DNA of 32,428 nucleotides from Pleurotus djamor (taxonomy: Eukaryota; Basidiomycota; Agaricomycetes; Agaricales; Pleurotaceae). The stretch spans positions 1 through 32,428 of the forward strand of contig JAPEVF010000517.1 in assembly GCA_029747585.1 (NCBI GenBank), read 5' to 3'. The notes beneath the pieces are model-generated. The model did no database searches and was not told the DNA's origin. It was given only the letters and a program-made list of their open reading frames with translations. The first letter of the stretch is position 1. Each line of letters starts with the position of its first letter. Below, in pieces: positions 31,212-32,428 of the stretch. Both the position numbers and the translations under genes were made by a program.

Positions 31212-31577
31212 CTAGTATCCTTTTCCGTAACCGTAATCCTTGCCTCCTCCGTAGCCTCCTCCGTAGCCACCTTTTCCACCGTGGCTGGATCCAGTCAACG
31301 ACTTGGTGAGGGGAGAAAGAAGCGGGCCGACTACGGGCAAGCTTTTCACGACACCGTGAACTGTCGTAGTAAGGCCATCGGCGACATGGGCGAGGTTGTG
31401 AACGGTGCCCGTAACACCTCCTAGCAAGCTGGATACACCTTTCGTCAGGCCACCAGTTAGCCCGGTAACTCCATGGAGGAGATCGCCGAGGATTGGCTCA
31501 GGAGCGGGCTTTGCCAGTGGGGCGGCGACGGTACCGGCGGCGAAGATGGCGAGAGCGAAGAATGCGGAAACCTTCAT
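31212..31577 (-). CDS. Small secreted protein, copy 2, with Gly/Tyr-rich tail
   Basis: 121 aa. The signal peptide covers about residues 1-18 (MKVSAFFALAIFAAGTVA), followed by APLAKPAPEPILGDLL. The middle is an amphipathic stretch with repeated GVxxL, TxLLG-like turns (GVTGLTGGLTKGVSSLLGG, then VVKSLPVVGPLLSPL). The last 20 or so residues are a Gly/Tyr/Lys tail (GGYGGGYGGGKDYGYG). It shares the A-P-x-x-K-P...LLG opening and GPLL element with copy 1. A 60-nt 5' UTR intron (31581-31640) ends three bases before the ATG. Gly/Tyr tails occur in cell-wall and cross-linkable proteins, but no function is proven. Confidence 0.82.
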   Translation of the reverse strand: MKVSAFFALAIFAAGTVAAPLAKPAPEPILGDLLHGVTGLTGGLTKGVSSLLGGVTGTVHNLAHVADGLTTTVHGVVKSLPVVGPLLSPLTKSLTGSSHGGKGGYGGGYGGGKDYGYGKGY

Positions 31578-31640
31578 TTTCTGAAAGGGGAATCATTATC
31601 AACAAAGGAGCGAAACAATCAGAGGCCCTTGTTTACTCAC

Positions 31641-32428
31641 TAGTAGTCGTAAGCTTTAGTAGTGCTGATAAACGAATGTGTAGGTGATTGTTATTAGCCT
31701 TGAAGGAGATTAGATATCTCTCGATGTGCAGACTAAGAGAGACTCCTACCGAGTCGATGAGGAACGATCCTAGGAATTAGAGTTGAATGGAATGAGATGA
31801 TGATTTTGAATTTGGCCAGTCCCCATGGTATTTATGTAGACGAGGTCTTATTGCCTTGTCCCTGAAAGAAGAGACGGTCTCCACGGCCCACACGGGCGGT
31901 GAATGGCGTGGTTGAATGATGGAATGGCACGAAGTCATGATGGGAGCTTCCAAATTAGGAATTCGAATGACCATAACAGGAAATAATGTTTGCTGGCATC
32001 GGCAAATGACCGACGGCATGAATGAATGAGTTGGCGTGCTTCAATGTTCCGTCGGGTGCGACTCGCCCGCGACTTATGTCTGCGGCGAGGTTCATACGAG
32101 TTTATCGACAGTTTAATGGTTTTGGTAAGGGACATTGATTATTCTAGAAACACAACTTGAAGCAAAGAGCCAGGAGCTGGAGTACTTAGAGGTGGTACAA
32201 TGAATCACGGATTCCATGTAGTTACCAGTATTCCGTCGGAGAATCATTCATGGAAGCGTCCCGACGAACTTCCTCCGAGCGATTTTGCAGGGCTCCCCGG
32301 GTGCCATATGGTCATCAAGCTTTCAATGATGGACGGCGTAAAGCTTGAACGTTGAACTTTGAAGTTTTCCAAGGGCCTGCCAGGCTCAAGTTCTAACCTA
32401 TATTGAGGGTGACAACCGATTATAAGTA
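31641..32428. other. Right-end region upstream of small secreted protein copy 2
   Basis: About 790 bases. The minus strand reads CATAAATACC at 31829-31838, a weak TATA-like element roughly 190 bases upstream of the leader intron donor at 31640, similar to the spacing in copy 1. No coding region recognised up to the right edge. Confidence 0.45.

Noticed and set aside
1..32428. CRISPR arrays, insertion sequences or transposon remnants
   Set aside because: I saw no regularly spaced repeats, transposase or reverse transcriptase motifs, or long terminal repeats. By-eye inspection could miss short or decayed elements.

Overview
This is a fungal nuclear window, almost certainly from an agaricomycete basidiomycete. 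Genes carry many short introns (about 45-70 nt, GT...AG), there are tandem F-box genes with acidic tails, and there is an adenylation-thiolation-reductase (NRPS-like) enzyme, an intradiol ring-cleavage dioxygenase with a signal peptide, and small secreted proteins. I rebuilt the exon structures by hand from frame continuity, splice signals and family motifs. In every complete multi-exon model the exon lengths sum to a multiple of three.

Layout: (1) 1-496, minus: N-terminal end of a CAMKL/Kin4-like protein kinase running off the left edge. (2) 1289-4996, minus: coatomer subunit beta (beta-COP, Sec26), 17 exons. (3) 5757-5843, plus: intron-containing tRNA-Lys(CTT). (4) 5991-7651, plus: DUF676/ROG1-type lipase. 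(5) 8042-10245, plus: major facilitator transporter with a 10-nt exon. (6) 10406-11746, minus: lactonase-family beta-propeller. (7) 12326-16586, minus: NRPS-like adenylate-forming reductase, 19 exons. (8) 17428-18712, minus, and 18923-20392, plus: a divergent pair, intradiol dioxygenase and 3-carboxymuconate cyclase-like propeller, sharing a 210-bp promoter that holds a 36-bp inverted repeat. (9) 20485-22159 and 22536-24265, minus: tandem F-box paralogues. (10) 24565-26272, minus: unrecognised protein with a basic N-terminus. (11) 26434-27559, minus: TRIC-channel-like membrane protein. (12) 27825-29570, plus: a carboxymuconolactone-decarboxylase-like domain fused to a 3-oxoadipate enol-lactonase-like hydrolase. 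(13) 29897-30106 and 31212-31577, minus: two small secreted proteins with matching 5' UTR introns.

How they fit together: the strongest functional theme is aromatic acid catabolism. The dioxygenase, the cyclase and the decarboxylase/hydrolase fusion correspond in order to the steps from protocatechuate to 3-oxoadipate (protocatechuate branch of the beta-ketoadipate pathway). They lie within about 12 kb but are interrupted by F-box, unknown and TRIC-like genes. The upstream lactonase-type propeller and the NRPS-like carboxylic acid reductase could act on related molecules, but that is inference. The left third is housekeeping (COPI vesicle coat, tRNA, kinase, lipase).
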